This document shows positions 22,853-32,772 of a stretch of 64,000 nucleotides of DNA, piece by piece. Source of the DNA: Sordaria brevicollis (lineage: Eukaryota > Ascomycota > Sordariomycetes > Sordariales > Sordariaceae). The position numbers and the translations under genes are program-made. The DNA lies in contig JAUTDP010000002.1 of the NCBI GenBank assembly GCA_033439795.1, forward strand, positions 5,022,001 to 5,086,000, read 5' to 3'. Below the pieces are notes generated by a model. It was given only the letters and a program-made list of their open reading frames with translations. It was not told the origin of the DNA and did no database searches. The first letter of the stretch is position 1; the number at the start of each line of letters is the position of its first letter.

Positions 22853-23275
22853 TTTTTTTTTTTTGTTGTTTGTTGAAGAGTGTATGCAAAGAGGTGGCTT
22901 ATGTACCCCAGACACGACGAGGCAGGTGGGATGACATCAGATACACAGTAGGAGAGCTCACTGTCACGGTCTAAAGGGTAAGTAAGGTGGTTCGTTAGTA
23001 GGAGGTAGAAGTGATTTATCATTTCATGTTTTTAACAACACTCAAGTTGAATAAAACTGTACTCGTCTTGTGGGGGATACCCTGAGCTGAGCGCCGTCGC
23101 CCATGGGTATGATTCCTTTCATGACTACCTGAACTTAAACAACCAAAGCCCATACATGAACATATCCATATCCATAACACCAAACACCGAAAACTCCATG
23201 CCATCATGCTCTGCTATGCCAACAGAGCGCGCCAAGTCCACACTCAGAATAATTCAACCTGGTCAAGAGCTCAGA
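22853..23275. other. intergenic, 5' of tRNA-like gene and 3' of J-protein gene
   Basis: A T run of 12 immediately precedes the tRNA-like gene (A run on its sense strand). The rest is the 3' flank of the J-domain gene. No further gene is seen. Confidence 0.5.
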
Positions 23276-24462
23276 TTAGGCCTTCCTCATCTTGGGCCAC
23301 TTCGCCTGCTTCGCTTTCGCCCCTCCACTCGCCGAACCGGAACCGCCAGGTTTCCCCAACCCAGCTTGTATCCTCTGAAACTCCTCCTCATCAATCTCTG
23401 GCTCCTCCTCCGCCTTTCTCTTCTTCCCCTTCGGTTTGGCCCCATACTTCTCAGCCAACTGATCAAACATATCCCCCCTACTCTTTTGCCTAGCCAGTAT
23501 CAACGCAGCCAGCGCCCCCTCCCCATCACCACCATCATCATCTTTCTTCCCTTTTCCTCCCTTCCCACCCTTACTACCACCATTCAACTTATCATAAACC
23601 CCCAACTCCCTCGCCAACTCCTCCGCCTCCCTCGCCTCCCCCCTCGCCGCCTTCACCCTCGCAACCCGTTTCTTCTTCGTCTCCTTCTTATAAGCAGGAT
23701 ACCCCTCCACCTCCCCCCTCTCAATCGCCTCATCAATCCACTTCCTATACCTCTCATCATCCTCTAGAACGTCAGATAACATAACAGATTCGTAAACCCC
23801 GTCCATATCCCCCTCGTAGTCGGTATAAGCGGCAAGGACGTCGGCGCGTTCTTCATCCGAAAATTTGTAGGAGGCGGAAAAGGCGGCGATGGTGGAGGGG
23901 GAGATGGACTCGAAGAAGCAGGTGCGGTAGTATTCGGCCCAGGAAAAGTCGGGGGATGATTGGGAGAGGGTTTCGGAGGTGGAGCCGGTGGTGTCGTAGA
24001 GGGAGCGGCGGTGGGGGGAGGAGAGGATTGCGTAGGCGAGGGCGATGCGTTGGAAGGTTGAGGTGGCGGAGTCTTTTTGGTCGGTTGGGACTTTGTCTGC
24101 GGGGTGAAGGGGAGCGGTTAGTATATTGCGCCCGGGGATTGACAGGCGACGGAGATTAGAGAGGAGGGCGTGTCAATGACCATGATGGAGGGAGGCAGAG
24201 GAGGGGAAGACTCGAGAGAGAGAGAGGAAAATGTGAGTGGGAATGGAACGTCGACAGACATACCAGGATGGTTCTTCAACGCCGCCTTGCGATACGCAGT
24301 CTTGACTTGATCAGCCGTCGCATCGCGCTCAAGTCCAAGGACCTCGTAAGGGTCGATGGTTGGTGGCTCTTCAACGTCGGAGAGGTCGCGGTCGTCGTGG
24401 TCATCTTCGGAGCCGGACTCGGACGGGGGCGGTTTCGCGGCTTTTTTGCTAGGGCGAGGCAT
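23276..24462 (-). CDS. J-domain co-chaperone, DNAJC9-like
   Basis: Two exons, 24462-24264 and 24096-23276, giving 339 aa. The single 167-nt intron interrupts the diagnostic HPD tripeptide: exon 1 ends in His-Pro plus one base, and exon 2 supplies the Asp (residue 67). The J domain covers about residues 37-105 (DPYEVLGLERDATADQVK to LYDTTGS). The middle contains a DNAJC9-type helical region (DVLAAYTDYEGDMDGVYESV, then YRKWIDEAIERGEV), followed by a Lys/Glu-rich coiled region, a Gly/Lys stretch and a basic C terminus. DNAJC9 family members stimulate Hsp70 and in animals also bind histone H3-H4; that second role is only inferred here. An acidic N-terminal patch precedes the J domain. The gene shares a 297-bp divergent promoter with the DRAP deaminase gene. 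Confidence 0.9.
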
Positions 24463-24759
24463 GTTGATCTGATATTCCCGCAATAACGTTCGGCTGATGC
24501 GACAAAATGTGACTTTCGGTGATGTATACGACGGTTTGTTCAGTAGATCGTTTAATTGATGATCTGGGGAGACGCGACGACGCGGCTTATCTTATCGGGA
24601 GGACATGAAGAAGTGGGGCCGATGATGTCGCGCGAGAAGGGACGGCTTGGCAGCTGCCAGGATGTCTCACGGGCCGGCAGAAGCTACAAGATGTTGGTCA
24701 CTCTCAGCTGTCGACTGTCACCTCCTCCCTCATCACCATCACCAACACCAAAACTCAAG
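24463..24759. promoter_or_regulatory. 297-bp divergent promoter, J-protein gene and DRAP deaminase gene
   Basis: Only 297 bp separate the two start codons, which point away from each other. The gap must hold both core promoters and both 5' UTRs. No TATA box is evident. Confidence 0.7.
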
Positions 24760-25266
24760 ATGACTTCCGAAATCAAACCAGAAGTCCACAAGGCCTACAT
24801 GCAACTGGCCCTCTCTCTGGCCCAAAAATCTCCACCAAAGCCAACCAACTACCGCGTTGGTGCAGTCGTCGTGGATGTCCCCTCCAACACCATCCTGGCA
24901 ACCGGGTACACCTTGGAACTGGAAGGCAACACCCACGCCGAACAATGTTGCTTCATGAAGCTGGCCCAACAACATGGTGTTCCCGAGGAAAAGCTGAGTG
25001 AGGTTCTTCCGAAAGACCTGGCTCTTTACACCACCGTTGAGCCATGCTCCAAGCGGTTGAGCGGGAACTTGCCATGTGTGGAGAGGGTGTTGAGGCTGGC
25101 TGGGTGCATCAAGACCGTCTATGTCGGGATCCTGGAGCCTGAGAAGTTTGTCCAGGATAACACGGGGAGGAAGTCTTTGAAGGATGCGGGTATTGAGGTG
25201 GTGCATGTTGAAGGGATGGAGAAGGAGATTTTGGAGGTTGCGACTGCTGGTCATGTCAAGGAGTGA
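24760..25266 (+). CDS. rib2: DRAP deaminase (riboflavin pathway, Rib2 deaminase part)
   Basis: Single exon, 168 aa, starting at the ATG after CTCAAG at 24760; a longer in-frame start at 24556 would add sequence with no family support. It is a zinc-dependent CMP/dCMP-type deaminase with GNTHAEQC (His zinc ligand and catalytic Glu) and TTVEPCSKRLSGNLPC (two Cys ligands). The end, IKTVYVGILEPEKFV to EVATAGH, is what I recall of the C-terminal half of yeast Rib2, which deaminates 2,5-diamino-6-ribitylamino-pyrimidinone phosphate. In yeast this domain is fused to an N-terminal pseudouridine synthase; here it stands alone with a complete short N terminus. Convergent with lgd1, 72 bp between the stops. 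The symbol follows yeast and is provisional. Confidence 0.88.
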   Translation: MTSEIKPEVHKAYMQLALSLAQKSPPKPTNYRVGAVVVDVPSNTILATGYTLELEGNTHAEQCCFMKLAQQHGVPEEKLSEVLPKDLALYTTVEPCSKRLSGNLPCVERVLRLAGCIKTVYVGILEPEKFVQDNTGRKSLKDAGIEVVHVEGMEKEILEVATAGHVKE

Positions 25267-25338
25267 ATGACATTGAAGAAAGATGAGATATCAACGGATT
25301 GGTATTCAGATCTACCATCAATTTTTATCTACACGACC

Positions 25339-26886
25339 TTAAAACTTGGGTCCATCAAGAATGACCTTGGCCTCTTCGGTCCTCCACCAACTCTTCTCAC
25401 CACCAGGATACTCATACCGATCCATGCTCTCCGCCTTCATCTCAACCGAATACCCGGGCTCAGTCGGAGTCTGATAATACCCATCCTTGATAACCGACGG
25501 ATACAAGAAATGCTCATGGAGATGATCCACATACTCCAGCACCGACTTCTTCCCACTAACCACCACATAATCAATCGTGCTCAAATGCTGGGTATACTCG
25601 GGCAACCCAACCCCTCCCGAGTGCGGCACGATGGGAACCCCATACTTCTTCGCCATCAACAACACCGCCAGAACCTCATTCACCCCTCCCATCCTACACG
25701 CATCAATCTGACAAACATCAATCGCCCCGCTCATCAACAACTGCTTAAACACCACCCGATTCTGACACATCTCGCCCGTCGCCACTCCAATCCCATACTC
25801 TTTAAGGGCCTCCCTAATCGCCTTGTGGCCCAGGATATCATCCGGGCTCGTCGGCTCCTCAATAAACCACGGCCTAAACTCCTTGAGCTGCTTCATATAC
25901 TCAATCGCTTCGGGAACCGACCACACCTGATTCGCATCCACCATCAACACATTCCCCTTGTCATACCCAATCACCTCCCTCGCTATCTCCAGCCGTCGTT
26001 TATCCTGCTCCAAGCTCCCCCCCACTTTCACTTTGAAGTGTTTATACCCCTTCCCCACCGTCTCTTCCAGCAGCGATCTCATCTTGTCCTCTCCATACCC
26101 CAACCAACCCGCGCTCGTCGTGTAAGCCGGCACCGCCTTGTTTTCCTCCGCCTCTTTCACCCTCCCCGCTTTCCCCCCCTCCATCTCCCTCAACATTTGG
26201 GTTGCCTCCTCAGGTGTAATCGCGTTCGTAATGTAACGGAAATCAATACACCTGACAAACTCCTCGGGGGTCATATCGGCGACGATCCGCCAGACGGGTT
26301 TGCCGAGGGTTTTGGCCCAGAGGTCCCAGATGGCGTTGACTACGGCCCCCAAGGCGAGGTGGATGACGCCCTTTTCTGGACCGATCCAGCGGAGTTGCGA
26401 GTCGGCTACTAGGTGACGCCATGTGGCACCCCAGTTGGTGACTAAAGAGGAGAGGGGGCGGTTGAGGATGCGGGGGACGAGGTGGGAGATTGCGGTACAG
26501 ATGAGGTCGTTGCCGCGGCCTATTGTGAAGGTCTGTCACGTACTTTAGTTAGTTTGGGGTGTTACATTGATGCTGGTTTGAAGGCTGGAGGGGAAAGGAA
26601 GGAAGGGAAGGGAAACGGAAGGGAAGAATGGAGGGAAGGGAATACAAGGAGTAAGGAAGGAAGGGAAAGGGAATACAGGAAGAAATGAAAGGAAAGAAGA
26701 GAAGAAAAAAAAAAAACGAACCATCCCATGCCCCGTATACCCGCTGTCCGTCTCAAGAATGCAGTAAGCGGCCGAGTAATCGCCCGCGGCGTTCATGGCG
26801 TCCGATCCGGTCTTGTCGAGGGAGGTCGGGAAGCGGACGTCGCGGGTTGTCCAGCCCGTTATGGTGATTTCTTTTGGGGAAGACAT
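25339..26886 (-). CDS. lgd1: L-galactonate dehydratase (D-galacturonate catabolism)
   Basis: Two exons, 26886-26722 and 26532-25339, giving 452 aa; the join reads TGHGM/TFTIGRGND. It is an enolase-superfamily (mandelate racemase group) enzyme. Expected catalytic groups are visible: the Lys pair in FKVKVGG, metal ligands in MVDANQVW, FIEEPTSPDD and ATGEMCQNR, and the His in VPHSGGVGL. From memory the sequence is very close to Trichoderma LGD1/Aspergillus GaaB, which dehydrates L-galactonate to 2-keto-3-deoxy-L-galactonate, the second step in using pectin-derived galacturonate; L-fuconate dehydratase is the alternative reading. The 189-nt intron has an unusual GTTCGT donor and a pyrimidine-rich body. 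Three CTGGGG carbon-repressor-type motifs lie about 315-340 bp upstream. The other pathway genes are not adjacent. Confidence 0.9.
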
Positions 26887-29349
26887 TGTGTTGTCGTTGT
26901 CGTTTTGTGTGTGTGTGTACTTTGAAGATGCGAAGTTGTTTGATGAAGCTGTGAAAGCTGGGCTGCTGTTTGATGGGGGTTGACGGGGGGAGAGAGAGGT
27001 GAGAGGTGCTTCGTTCAGGATACGGTGATGAGGAAGAGGAAGAGGAATTGGGAAGAAGGTCTATTTCAGTGTCTACTCAACAACTGGAATGATTGCCCGA
27101 ACTACGCCCTGCTAGGGAAATCGTTCTCTCGGTCTCGGCTCAATACCTGCGAGGCCATCGTCGGTCATCGTCGGTCATCGTGAGCCGTTGGAGACCTAGA
27201 CTGGGGAAAACTGGGGGGAAACTGGGGAAGAGGGGCACGCTTGTGAGGGGTAGGGTGGGGTTGGTCTCTCAAGAAAGTGTTAGTAAGCGACTTATCATTG
27301 CTTACAAACTGTGTGCACTTTAGGGTCCCATACTAACAGACGCTGTCGTCAAGCTTCTGATCATCGTCATCAATTGAGCCCTCTGATTGATGGATAAATT
27401 CAAACTGCTCCTCTCTCCAAGTGGGGGTCATTGAAGGTTAAAGCCGTCCCTATCATCTTTCATCCTTTCTTTCATCTTTTCAGCTTGGGAAGAAAGCTAT
27501 CAAGGCTCACAGGTCAGAAGACTTGAAGAAACCCCAAACTTCAAAATGGGAGAGATATTCCCCCAGTCAACCCCGTCCTAATGAGAGGTTTCTCACCCTC
27601 TTCATCCCAGCTTATATCTTGAATGAATCCGCAAAGTTGAACAGACTCCAATCCGAATATCATCTCCGAGCAAGCCGTCCAAATCTCACGACTCAAAACC
27701 CACAACGACCCACGTGGAAATCGTCATCCCGGAGTTGTCTTCAGGTACGGGTGCCAAGCAATTGGCGACCCTACAATCTGAACAACTGTTAGTGACCTCG
27801 TTCGGATCGTTTCAGGGGTCATGACTTAGCGAGTCAAAGCAGAAGACAAAGTCAGTGCGGATGAGGTACGAAATGTCTGTGGTGAGTAGTCTGTGCGAAG
27901 GAGGACGGGATTGTTTCTCGGTTGTTTTCTCAGGCTAACGAGGTCTAATAAACACGATGAACACGGGTAAGAAGTTCAACTGTCAACAAGGTCAACCTGT
28001 GATAATTCCCGATGTTGCTGCCGTGGGATGTGAGATGTCGGCCAGTTCCGACGGTTTCCATAAGGCGCTGAAGCCACGAGTCAAGCAAGACATGGTCGAT
28101 CGGTTGAAACATGTTTGCCTCTTCGTTGACGGGTTTTTATAATCTCCATAGAAGGTTTCTAGAAGGTTTCGTTTTGTTGGGTCACCTGCTTAGAGTCTCA
28201 TTGTTCTGGACTCTGGTCTCGCCATTGTTGTTTCTGCATATCTCGGGGGTGGCATGGTGACAGCACTCGTCAACACTGCTAGTGATACAGAAACGACAGA
28301 CACACAATTAGCTCTCACAACATACATACGATATCTCTTTCTTATATCAGTCTTTCTTCAAACCTTCAGACGTATAGGGAACATTCTAACTTGACCTTGG
28401 AGACATCGACAAATCGCTGACTGGGGTTAGGGTTGAATAACAAGGTACACTAACAATTACCAGCTGACCCACTCCACCCAAACGCCTTTCCTTGGCAGGA
28501 TTTCGCTGAATCGTGCAACCTCCAACATCCACATCTTTTCTTTCCCGGCCTAGAAGCCGACATCACCAGCTCCAGTCACCCGACCATGGCTTGTCTCAAC
28601 AGACACACCCTCCCAAGTTCTTTGCCATTACAGGTCAAGCGACCACCATGATGCGAGCCTTTGAATGCTCCAGCTGAAAGATAACCGACCTCAGCAAATC
28701 GGAGGTCATGTCGGCAACATCCAAATCCAACCTCCCCCGTCGGTGTCATCGTTCGAGATGGACGTTTCCATGACGGCTTCAGTGGGCTCCCTGCTTTTTA
28801 TATCCCTCTGTCCCTGCATAAGTGGGATACACGTGTATTGGATCAACGGTATTGAGGAATGGGGATCAACGACCGCAAGGACCGGATCTTGAAAAGCTTG
28901 GATGAAACTGGAGTGGAGGTCATCGTCAAGGGTTTCTCTTTCTTCCATTCTAGACCTTTGACTGGCAATGGAAGAGAGTGAATGATTCAATGGCTAGAGC
29001 CAGGCTCGCCAGGCTGTGGCATGCGTCAGTTCAGGGTCTTTTTCGCTAATTCTGACAGGTCACCCTAGACACCACTTTATTCCGACAAATCCGGTTTTGG
29101 CATTGGCTGGGAGGTTCGTCATGGGTCCCCCATCTCAAGTGATGGACACTCCAACGTCATATTACCCAACAACCAGCCCTTGTGTCCAAAAGGTCACGAT
29201 GGGAAACAACTCTCAATATGAAGTGCCCCTTCTTTATGACCCCGGCAGTGTTGCACACAATATCTCTCTTTGATATTGACTGACCATCATCAGAACTTTA
29301 CTGTCTCTGTCTGATAGTCGATATCACCACAATACAACTCTCACACAAC
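26887..29349. other. 2.5-kb intergenic region between divergent genes
   Basis: Promoters of lgd1 (left) and of the unknown Ser/Pro-rich gene (right). It holds a GT microsatellite at about 26907-26918, a short ATCGTCGGTC tandem near 27158-27180, and the CTGGGG triplet at 27201-27227. Short frames (60-95 codons) have no coding features I recognise. Confidence 0.5.
27201..27227. promoter_or_regulatory. three tandem CTGGGG motifs (CreA/CRE-1-type) upstream of lgd1
   Basis: CTGGGG at 27201, 27211 and 27222 fits SYGGRG, the binding consensus of the fungal carbon catabolite repressor CreA/CRE-1. The spacing is about one DNA turn and the distance to the lgd1 start about 315-340 bp. Repression of galacturonate genes by glucose is known in fungi; binding here is inferred. 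Confidence 0.5.
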
Positions 29350-30834
29350 ATGACGGGAATGGAACGAACAAGAGAGGCCTTTCACCTCATGACCACCAAC
29401 AAGGTGCCCAAACTGAGGAGGAAACTTCAAAAAACCGTGTCAAAATCGAAAAGAGGAGATGAGCCGAGGAGGGTGGTATCAGACACATACAACAGCAAGA
29501 CCAAGTCTTCAAAACACCACATCACCACTGCCGACATTAGCAGTCCCATCACAGCAACACCGCCGTCTCTACCTCCTGTGACGGTAACGCCGGGAATCCG
29601 AGAGCCAGAATGGTCCGAATACCTTTGGCACTCTCCTCCACGGTCCCCTCCTCGGCGGCCCGAAAGGACACCGCCACGACGACAGCAACAAGCCGAAGAG
29701 ATTACCGAACCCGACTCACCCGTGAGAATCATTCCCGAACTCTCCCACCTCGCCATCAGCGACACCAACTCTCGAGCGTCCATGTCAAGCGGTCCCACCT
29801 CTCCAGTTTTGTCACAAGGAGGCTCACCATCAAGACGTCGGGCAAAAACACCCATTTTTTCCATCGGCCAACTCGACAACATCCCCCGACCTCGCAACGC
29901 CCTAGCAGACGAGAAACGGTCCAGCGTCGCGCAAATAGCCGAAGAATACCGCGCCTTGCTAGAATCTCGCAACTCATCCATCTTCTCCCACACCCGCTCC
30001 GACCCAACTTATTCCCGGGAACAGCTTCGTCGACAACAAACATCCTGTTCACGAAGGGCCCAATCCCAGCCACCAATTTCCCGAACTAACACCACCTCCC
30101 GTCGCCATCACGCCGGCACCACCACCACCACCCACCAGCACAGAAAGACCAACAGCGAATCCAACCCCCTCATCCCCCCCGCCTTATCTCTCGCTCCATC
30201 ACCACGCATCTCCTCCTTTCCTAAACCACCAACCACCTCCCTCCTCCGCCCACAAGCTTCTCCAAGGTCAGACGACGGAACTCTTGTTTCCTTTGACGAC
30301 GGAACCGTTTATTTCAAACCTGATTTTTCCACCTCCCCTCGTCCACCGTCAATCTCCGACTTCCCTTTACCTACGGCCACACTTACGGCTACGCCGGCGC
30401 CGATTGTGCAAAAAGATTTGTCGCTGCAGATTTGTCTGGATTTGTTGACGAGGGATTTGTCGACGCATTTGATGCCGGGGTTGAGGCATAGACGGGATCG
30501 GAACTCTGGTACTGGGCTGGGAAAAGGGGGTGGAAAGGGAGGAAAGGGTGGGGAAGGAATGAGTACGGAGACGGCGGCGTTGCAGGTTTGGGTTATGATT
30601 GAGGGGTATGAAAAGTTGAGGGAGGAGTTGTTGCAGGAGGAAGGAGGTGGGAAGGAGAATGGGGGTGGGCTGGGAGGGGGAAGGGAGCAGAGGGAGGTAG
30701 TGGCGAAAATGTTGGAGACTTGGTTGAAGGCGTTGTATAGGATTTATGATGAGTTGAGTGAGGAGGCTTTTGAGGGCGGAGATGGGAGGAGTGAGTCGCA
30801 TTATAGCTACGAGGAGGGGTATGTCTCCGAATAA
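29350..30834 (+). CDS. hypothetical Ser/Pro/Arg-rich protein
   Basis: Uninterrupted frame of 494 aa with a good start context (CACAACATGAC). I do not recognise a named family. Residues 1-330 are basic and disordered, rich in Ser, Pro, Thr and Arg, with PPRSPPRRPERTPPRR and several RRXS-type phosphorylation-like sites. About residues 355-470 are likely structured: a helical stretch beginning LSLQICLDLLTRDLSTHL, a Gly/Lys linker (GGGKGGKGGEG), then VWVMIEGYEKLREELLQEE and MLETWLKALYRIYDELSEEAF, and an acidic end. That tail has the regular hydrophobic spacing of amphipathic helices. The codon-level evidence for a real gene is length, lack of stops and a conserved-looking C terminus. No targeting signal is seen. 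Confidence 0.7.
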   Translation: MTGMERTREAFHLMTTNKVPKLRRKLQKTVSKSKRGDEPRRVVSDTYNSKTKSSKHHITTADISSPITATPPSLPPVTVTPGIREPEWSEYLWHSPPRSPPRRPERTPPRRQQQAEEITEPDSPVRIIPELSHLAISDTNSRASMSSGPTSPVLSQGGSPSRRRAKTPIFSIGQLDNIPRPRNALADEKRSSVAQIAEEYRALLESRNSSIFSHTRSDPTYSREQLRRQQTSCSRRAQSQPPISRTNTTSRRHHAGTTTTTHQHRKTNSESNPLIPPALSLAPSPRISSFPKPPTTSLLRPQASPRSDDGTLVSFDDGTVYFKPDFSTSPRPPSISDFPLPTATLTATPAPIVQKDLSLQICLDLLTRDLSTHLMPGLRHRRDRNSGTGLGKGGGKGGKGGEGMSTETAALQVWVMIEGYEKLREELLQEEGGGKENGGGLGGGREQREVVAKMLETWLKALYRIYDELSEEAFEGGDGRSESHYSYEEGYVSE

Positions 30835-31581
30835 AAGCGCGATAATAGATTTGGGATGGGTTGGATACGGCATGGGACTCAGATGGAAACTTGAAACGGG
30901 AAGCATTGGATGGATTGGATACGGATTCACAACTATACCCTGGAAACTGGAAAGATATAACGTGCATGGCCTGGAAGTTTGGAGTTTTGGTTACTTTGGT
31001 TTCGATCATTTTGGTCATTTTCCACTCTAGAATCTAGATAGCGTACAATGGGTAGACAGCACATTTGAGTAGACTGTATCATCGTCGTTCTACCAATGCA
31101 CGTCGGTTAAGTTACACGGCGGTTGCACTTCTTCCGAAATATCCACGATGGCGAAAAGGAGCGGCAGGGGAAAAGTCGCCTTCGATTCCAACGTTGCGAT
31201 CCTCTCCACCATCACGGAAATGGGAGCCGGATTCTCGCTTTACATCTGTTTAAGGTGTGGCACTCCTTGACCTCAACCGATATGGGTCATCTCAAGCTGT
31301 AGGGACATCCGTTATCTGAAGAATTCCTATCGTTGGACTTACTGGCTCAGACAACACGGCGAAATCGAATGGTTTGTTTACCTTCACGGGTCAACTCAGT
31401 GACGTCATTGTCCCTTTCATCGCTTACTGTACGGATGATACGTGCATACTGTACTGCACACTGTCCCCGCATCGCGCTCACTGCATCTCGAATTCTAGGC
31501 TTCCCCGGATCTTGGCGCATCCATTTCCATTTCATCATCACTAAATTCGCAATCGCTTCGTCGCGTACCCAAGTAAACACC
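30835..31581. other. intergenic, hypothetical gene to rad10
   Basis: 3' UTR of the upstream gene and promoter of rad10. The rad10 frame stays open upstream to 31333, but the segment before 31582 is not conserved in the family. Nothing else is visible. Confidence 0.5.
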
Positions 31582-32772
31582 ATGGACGACGATTTCGACG
31601 ACGCCGACCTCCTCCAAGCGCTCGCAGCCTCCGAAGCAGCAGCCGCACGCCAACAACGCCAACAACCACAACCCCAACGGCCACCACAACAACCACCACC
31701 ACCACCAAACCGTGGCATCATCCAACCAACCCCCCAACGCCTCGACAAACCACCCCCCTCCACCTCCTCTTCCGGCCCCCGTATCGTCCAACCAACCCCG
31801 CAACCCCTCCCCGGCGGCGCCGCTTCTCGCCCCTCAGTCGGCTCCTCAATCCTCGTCTCCCCCCGCCAAAAGGGCAACCCCGTCTTAGCCTCAATCAAAT
31901 CCACCCCCTGGGAATACTCCGACATCCCCTCCGACTACGTCCTGGGGTCCACCACCTGCTGCCTCTTTTTGTCTCTCAAATACCACCGCTTGCATCCGGA
32001 GTATATCTACACCCGCATCCGTCTCCTCCAGCATCGCTACCTTTTGCGTATTTTGTTGACGCTGGTTGATATACCCAACTATGAGGAACCACTCCGCGAA
32101 CTAAGCAAGACCAGTCTGGTTAACAATGTAACGGTTATCCTCTGTTGGTCCGCCCAAGAGGCGGCGAGGTATTTGGAGTTGTATAAAAGCTACGAGTTTG
32201 CGAGTGCGCAGGGGATTATGGGAGCGAGGAAACAAGGGTATGCGGAGCAGATGGTGGAGTTTGTGACGGTGCCGAGGAGTATCAACAAGACGGATGCGAT
32301 TGCTTTGGTTAGTGAGTTTGGGAGCTTGAGGAGGGCGGTTAATGTGGTTGCCGAAAATGGGGGGGAGGAGAGGTTGGCGGGGGTGCAGGGGTGGGGGGAG
32401 AAGAAGGTTAGGCAGTGGAAAAAGGCGGTGGAGGGGGGGTTTAGGGTGCAGAAGGCGAGGGGGAGGAAGGTTGGGGATACAGTTGTTGGGGGTGGGAGTG
32501 GTGGGAAGGGGAAGGGCATAGAGGAAGGGGGAAGAGGGACACAGGCACAGGCACAGGCGCGGCAGAAAGAAAAGGGAACTGGAACACAGGACAAGGCTGG
32601 CGATACCGGACAGGATGGACCGGAAGATGAGGATCTGGATGAGATGGAAGCGATTGCGGCTACGGAGGGGTCGAGCTCCACGGTTGCTGCTGTCGCGGCT
32701 GCGAGGAGACAAGAGGAGGAGCTTAGTGGTGGGATTGCTGCTGCGTTGGCCAAGCTGAGACAGGGTGGTTGA
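31582..32772 (+). CDS. rad10: Rad10/ERCC1, nucleotide-excision-repair nuclease subunit
   Basis: Single exon, 396 aa. The start MDDDFDDADLL at 31582 was preferred over an in-frame ATG at 31333. Residues about 1-110 are a Gln/Pro-rich disordered arm containing two IVQPTP/IIQPTP repeats. The central nuclease-like domain (about 118-240) has the ERCC1 hallmarks NPVLASIKSTPWEYSDIPSDYVLG, CCLFLSLKYHRLHPEYI and CWSAQEAARYLELYKSYE. A C-terminal double helix-hairpin-helix follows (INKTDAIALVSEFGSL, then AGVQGWGEKKVRQW). After that comes a Gly/Lys/Gln tail of about 115 residues that the animal protein lacks. With XPF/Rad1 it makes the 5' incision at bulky lesions and trims single-strand annealing flaps. 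I recall the Neurospora gene as mus-44, but did not verify this. Confidence 0.93.
   Translation: MDDDFDDADLLQALAASEAAAARQQRQQPQPQRPPQQPPPPPNRGIIQPTPQRLDKPPPSTSSSGPRIVQPTPQPLPGGAASRPSVGSSILVSPRQKGNPVLASIKSTPWEYSDIPSDYVLGSTTCCLFLSLKYHRLHPEYIYTRIRLLQHRYLLRILLTLVDIPNYEEPLRELSKTSLVNNVTVILCWSAQEAARYLELYKSYEFASAQGIMGARKQGYAEQMVEFVTVPRSINKTDAIALVSEFGSLRRAVNVVAENGGEERLAGVQGWGEKKVRQWKKAVEGGFRVQKARGRKVGDTVVGGGSGGKGKGIEEGGRGTQAQAQARQKEKGTGTQDKAGDTGQDGPEDEDLDEMEAIAATEGSSSTVAAVAAARRQEEELSGGIAAALAKLRQGG

Noticed and set aside
25267..26412. 381-codon plus-strand open frame
   Set aside because: Antisense of L-galactonate dehydratase; the product is His/Leu/Pro-rich nonsense.
28426..28436. telomere-like GGTTAGGGTT
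   Set aside because: A single occurrence, not an array, in ordinary intergenic sequence.
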